Positions 7,757-8,302 of a DNA stretch of 8,302 nucleotides are shown here, piece after piece. Both the position numbers and the translations under genes were made by a program. Location of the stretch: the NCBI GenBank assembly GCA_910588215.1, contig CAJUQJ010000083.1, positions 1 through 8,302 of the forward strand, read 5' to 3'. Origin of the DNA: an uncultured Lachnospiraceae bacterium. GTDB taxonomy: Bacteria; Bacillota; Clostridia; Lachnospirales; Lachnospiraceae. Each line of letters opens with the position of its first letter. Position 1 is the stretch's first letter. The notes under the pieces are model-generated. The model saw only the letters and a program-made list of their open reading frames with translations. It made no database searches and had not been told where the DNA came from.

Positions 7757-7773
7757 TCCTCCATTCCGAAGCG
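7757..7773 (-). promoter_or_regulatory. leuB ribosome binding site inside the 17-nt sequence shared with ilvB
   Basis: The minus strand reads CGCTTCGGAATGGAGGA, identical to 3244-3260 before ilvB, with GGAGG 5 nt before the leuB ATG at 7752. Here the CGCTTCG part also forms the 3' arm of the leader helix 7767-7774/7834-7841, so Shine-Dalgarno access could depend on leader folding. In front of ilvB no such local partner is seen. Confidence 0.8.
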
Positions 7774-7841
7774 CTCTGCTCTAAGTACGCGAGCAAAATT
7801 TCAGATTCTGCTCTGCGATCAATAGAATCTGTGGCGCTTCG
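7767..7841 (-). promoter_or_regulatory. Nested leader hairpin directly upstream of the leuB Shine-Dalgarno
   Basis: Two perfect 8-bp helices nest inside each other. The outer is CGAAGCGC (7767-7774) with GCGCTTCG (7834-7841); the inner is CAGATTCT (7802-7809) with AGAATCTG (7824-7831), with a 14-nt loop. A competing pairing, GAGCA (7791-7795) with TGCTC (7809-7813), shares bases with the inner stem. The outer helix ends 4 nt from the leuB GGAGG. No U-run directly follows a GC-rich stem, so control of translation or RNA stability is more plausible than classical termination. I find no T-box motif. Confidence 0.55.
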
Positions 7842-7902
7842 ACACAAATTCTTGGATGAATAAATTGTTCATTTTAGTAATAATAGCTGTATAAAAATTC
7901 AT
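7819..7902 (-). CDS. Possible 27-codon leader peptide upstream of leuB
   Basis: An ATG-started ORF begins MNFYTAIITK, runs 27 codons and ends in TGA. It includes three Ile codons (two consecutive ATT), one Leu and one Val, a modest branched-chain content. Its ATG (7900-7902) lies at the inner loop of the AT-rich hairpin 7889-7941. Its last codons cover the 5' arms of both helices of the leader hairpin, and its stop codon falls in the inner loop, so a translating ribosome would open those helices. Against it: no Shine-Dalgarno is visible upstream, the peptide is not strongly Leu-rich, and an ORF of this length is expected by chance in AT-rich DNA. An internal ATG (codon 11) is an alternative start. 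Confidence 0.25.
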   Translation of the reverse strand: MNFYTAIITKMNNLFIQEFVSKRHRFY

Positions 7903-7941
7903 ATTTACGCCGTTTTCTATCTATAAATATTCATTTTATAC
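7889..7941. repeat. AT-rich hairpin in the leuB leader
   Basis: GTATAAAA (7889-7896) pairs with TTTTATAC (7934-7941), and ATATTTA (7901-7907) pairs with TAAATAT (7924-7930), separated by a small internal loop (4 nt against 3) and closed by a 16-nt loop. That gives 15 pairs, nearly all A-T, lying roughly 27-79 nt downstream of the predicted transcription start. It could be an RNA fold or a DNA inverted repeat bound by a regulator. The high AT content lowers its significance. Confidence 0.45.
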
Positions 7942-7974
7942 ACGCATTACAGGAAACCAAAATATCACTTATCT

Positions 7975-8003
7975 ATCATAGTCTATTCTCACTCAAATTT
8001 CAA
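7975..8003 (-). promoter_or_regulatory. Predicted sigma-A promoter of the leuB operon
   Basis: On the minus strand the -35 box is TTGAAA (7998-8003, 5 of 6 to consensus) and the -10 box is TATGAT (7975-7980, 5 of 6), separated by exactly 17 nt (7981-7997). The transcription start would lie near 7968, giving a leader of about 215 nt before leuB. No other promoter of this quality is seen between here and the L,D-transpeptidase gene, so it may drive the whole block. The repeat element at 8043-8263 ends about 40 nt upstream of the -35. Confidence 0.7.
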
Positions 8004-8042
8004 GAGAAAGAACAGATCGGAACACAGAACAAAGTGGGCAAG

Positions 8043-8263
8043 GTTACAGTTCACGGCCCAACCGGCCGCAAACTGTAACGCATCCAACCCATTCCAAGTG
8101 TCTACGTTCCACTCCGGTCGGCGCTTAGCAAACGTCCCCCGGACGTTTAGCGCCCTTCGGCGAGAGGCTGGATGCCTGAAACCGTAAAGTTATCGGCGAG
8201 TACTACGTACTCAATGCCCATGCAGCAAGGTGCAGGGCACCGTGAATCAATGTCATTAAGTTA
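8043..8263 (-). repeat. Long copy of the dispersed intergenic repeat; palindrome-rich, non-coding, highly foldable
   Basis: The ends match the short copy at 39-70: CAATGTCATTAAGTTA (8248-8263) and GTTACAGTTCACGGCCCAA (8043-8061). Between them the sequence is packed with inverted repeats: GTTACAGTT/AACTGTAAC (8043-8051 with 8071-8079) around CGGCC/GGCCG (8054-8058 with 8064-8068); GCATCCA/TGGATGC (8080-8086 with 8169-8175) enclosing GCGCT/AGCGC and AAACGTCC/GGACGTTT (8121-8153); GAGTAC/GTACTC (8198-8203 with 8207-8212); and TGCCC/GGGCA plus TGCA/TGCA (8215-8239). TTCACGG (8050-8056) can also pair with CCGTGAA (8240-8246), closing the whole element. No ORF of note and no transposase. It is GC-richer than the AT-rich leader beside it. 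A non-autonomous repeat or a structured RNA are both possible; the two ends shared with 39-70 favour a dispersed repeat. Confidence 0.7.
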
Positions 8264-8302
8264 ATATGAACTGCCTAAAATGGCTAGATTCTTTTTATGA
8301 GG
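8264..8302. other. Window edge, no gene recognised
   Basis: This 39-nt AT-rich stretch beyond the repeat holds only a weak GCC/GGC hairpin before TTCTTTTT on the plus strand. It is too short and too weak to call a terminator or the end of a neighbouring gene. With 7753-8263 it makes up the only region over 300 bases without a firm gene, which otherwise holds the leader, promoter and long repeat described separately. Confidence 0.3.

Noticed and set aside
7762..7764. ATG at 7764 as the leuB start (MEEIMDL...)
   Set aside because: It overlaps the GGAGG Shine-Dalgarno and has none of its own; the next in-frame ATG at 7752 has ideal spacing and matches the usual LeuB N-terminus.
7796..7810. CodY box (AATTTTCWGAAAATT) in the leader
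   Set aside because: The best alignment, AAATTTCAGATTCTG, matches about 10 of 15 positions and coincides with a hairpin arm about 160 nt downstream of the predicted start. That is too weak to call in AT-rich DNA.
7753..7968. T-box riboswitch in the leuB leader
   Set aside because: No AGGGTGGNACCGCG-like T-box sequence, specifier-loop pattern or terminator with a U-run is present on the minus strand. GTGGAACG near 8105-8112 lies inside the repeat, upstream of the promoter.
8043..8263. Group II intron or IStron-like ribozyme
   Set aside because: No domain V-like hairpin, GUGYG 5' end, group I core sequences or associated reverse transcriptase, TnpA or TnpB ORF is visible, and the element is only about 220 nt.

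Overview
The window reads as a chromosomal segment from a clostridial Firmicute, most likely Lachnospiraceae. This rests on the clostridial style of the LeuB, IlvD and IlvB proteins, the L,D-transpeptidase with a PG_binding_4-type N-terminal region, strong GGAGG ribosome binding sites, moderate GC content and AT-rich intergenic DNA. The family assignment is an inference from general likeness, not from a database search. All convincing genes lie on the minus strand, so transcription runs from high to low coordinates.

Layout in transcription order: (1) 8043-8263, a palindrome-rich intergenic repeat; (2) 7975-8003, a good sigma-A-type promoter (TTGAAA, 17 nt, TATGAT); (3) about 7968-7753, a roughly 215-nt leader with an AT-rich hairpin, a possible 27-codon leader ORF and a second nested hairpin just upstream of the leuB ribosome binding site; (4) leuB (3-isopropylmalate dehydrogenase); (5) a GT-C-type multi-pass membrane glycosyltransferase-like protein that overlaps or almost touches leuB; (6) a short intergenic region holding a hairpin and two TGTACA palindromes; (7) ilvD (dihydroxy-acid dehydratase); (8) ilvB (acetolactate synthase catalytic subunit) 30 nt further on; (9) after a 75-nt gap without an obvious terminator, an L,D-transpeptidase; (10) at 39-70, a short copy of the same repeat that opens the window, in inverted orientation.

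leuB, ilvD and ilvB are branched-chain amino acid genes. IlvB condenses pyruvate (or pyruvate plus 2-oxobutyrate) to acetohydroxy acids. IlvD dehydrates the dihydroxy acids to the 2-oxo acids of valine and isoleucine. LeuB performs the oxidative decarboxylation step of leucine synthesis. The acetolactate synthase small subunit, ilvC, leuA and leuCD are not in the window and must be encoded elsewhere if the pathway is complete. The membrane glycosyltransferase-like protein and the L,D-transpeptidase have no known role in this pathway and look like cell-envelope genes carried in or behind the same transcription unit.

The points most worth a second look are the inverted copies of an intergenic repeat bracketing the whole gene block, the leader that looks like an attenuator without being a recognisable T-box, and an identical 17-nt initiation sequence in front of both leuB and ilvB. 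I see no CRISPR array, tRNA, rRNA, transposase or phage gene.
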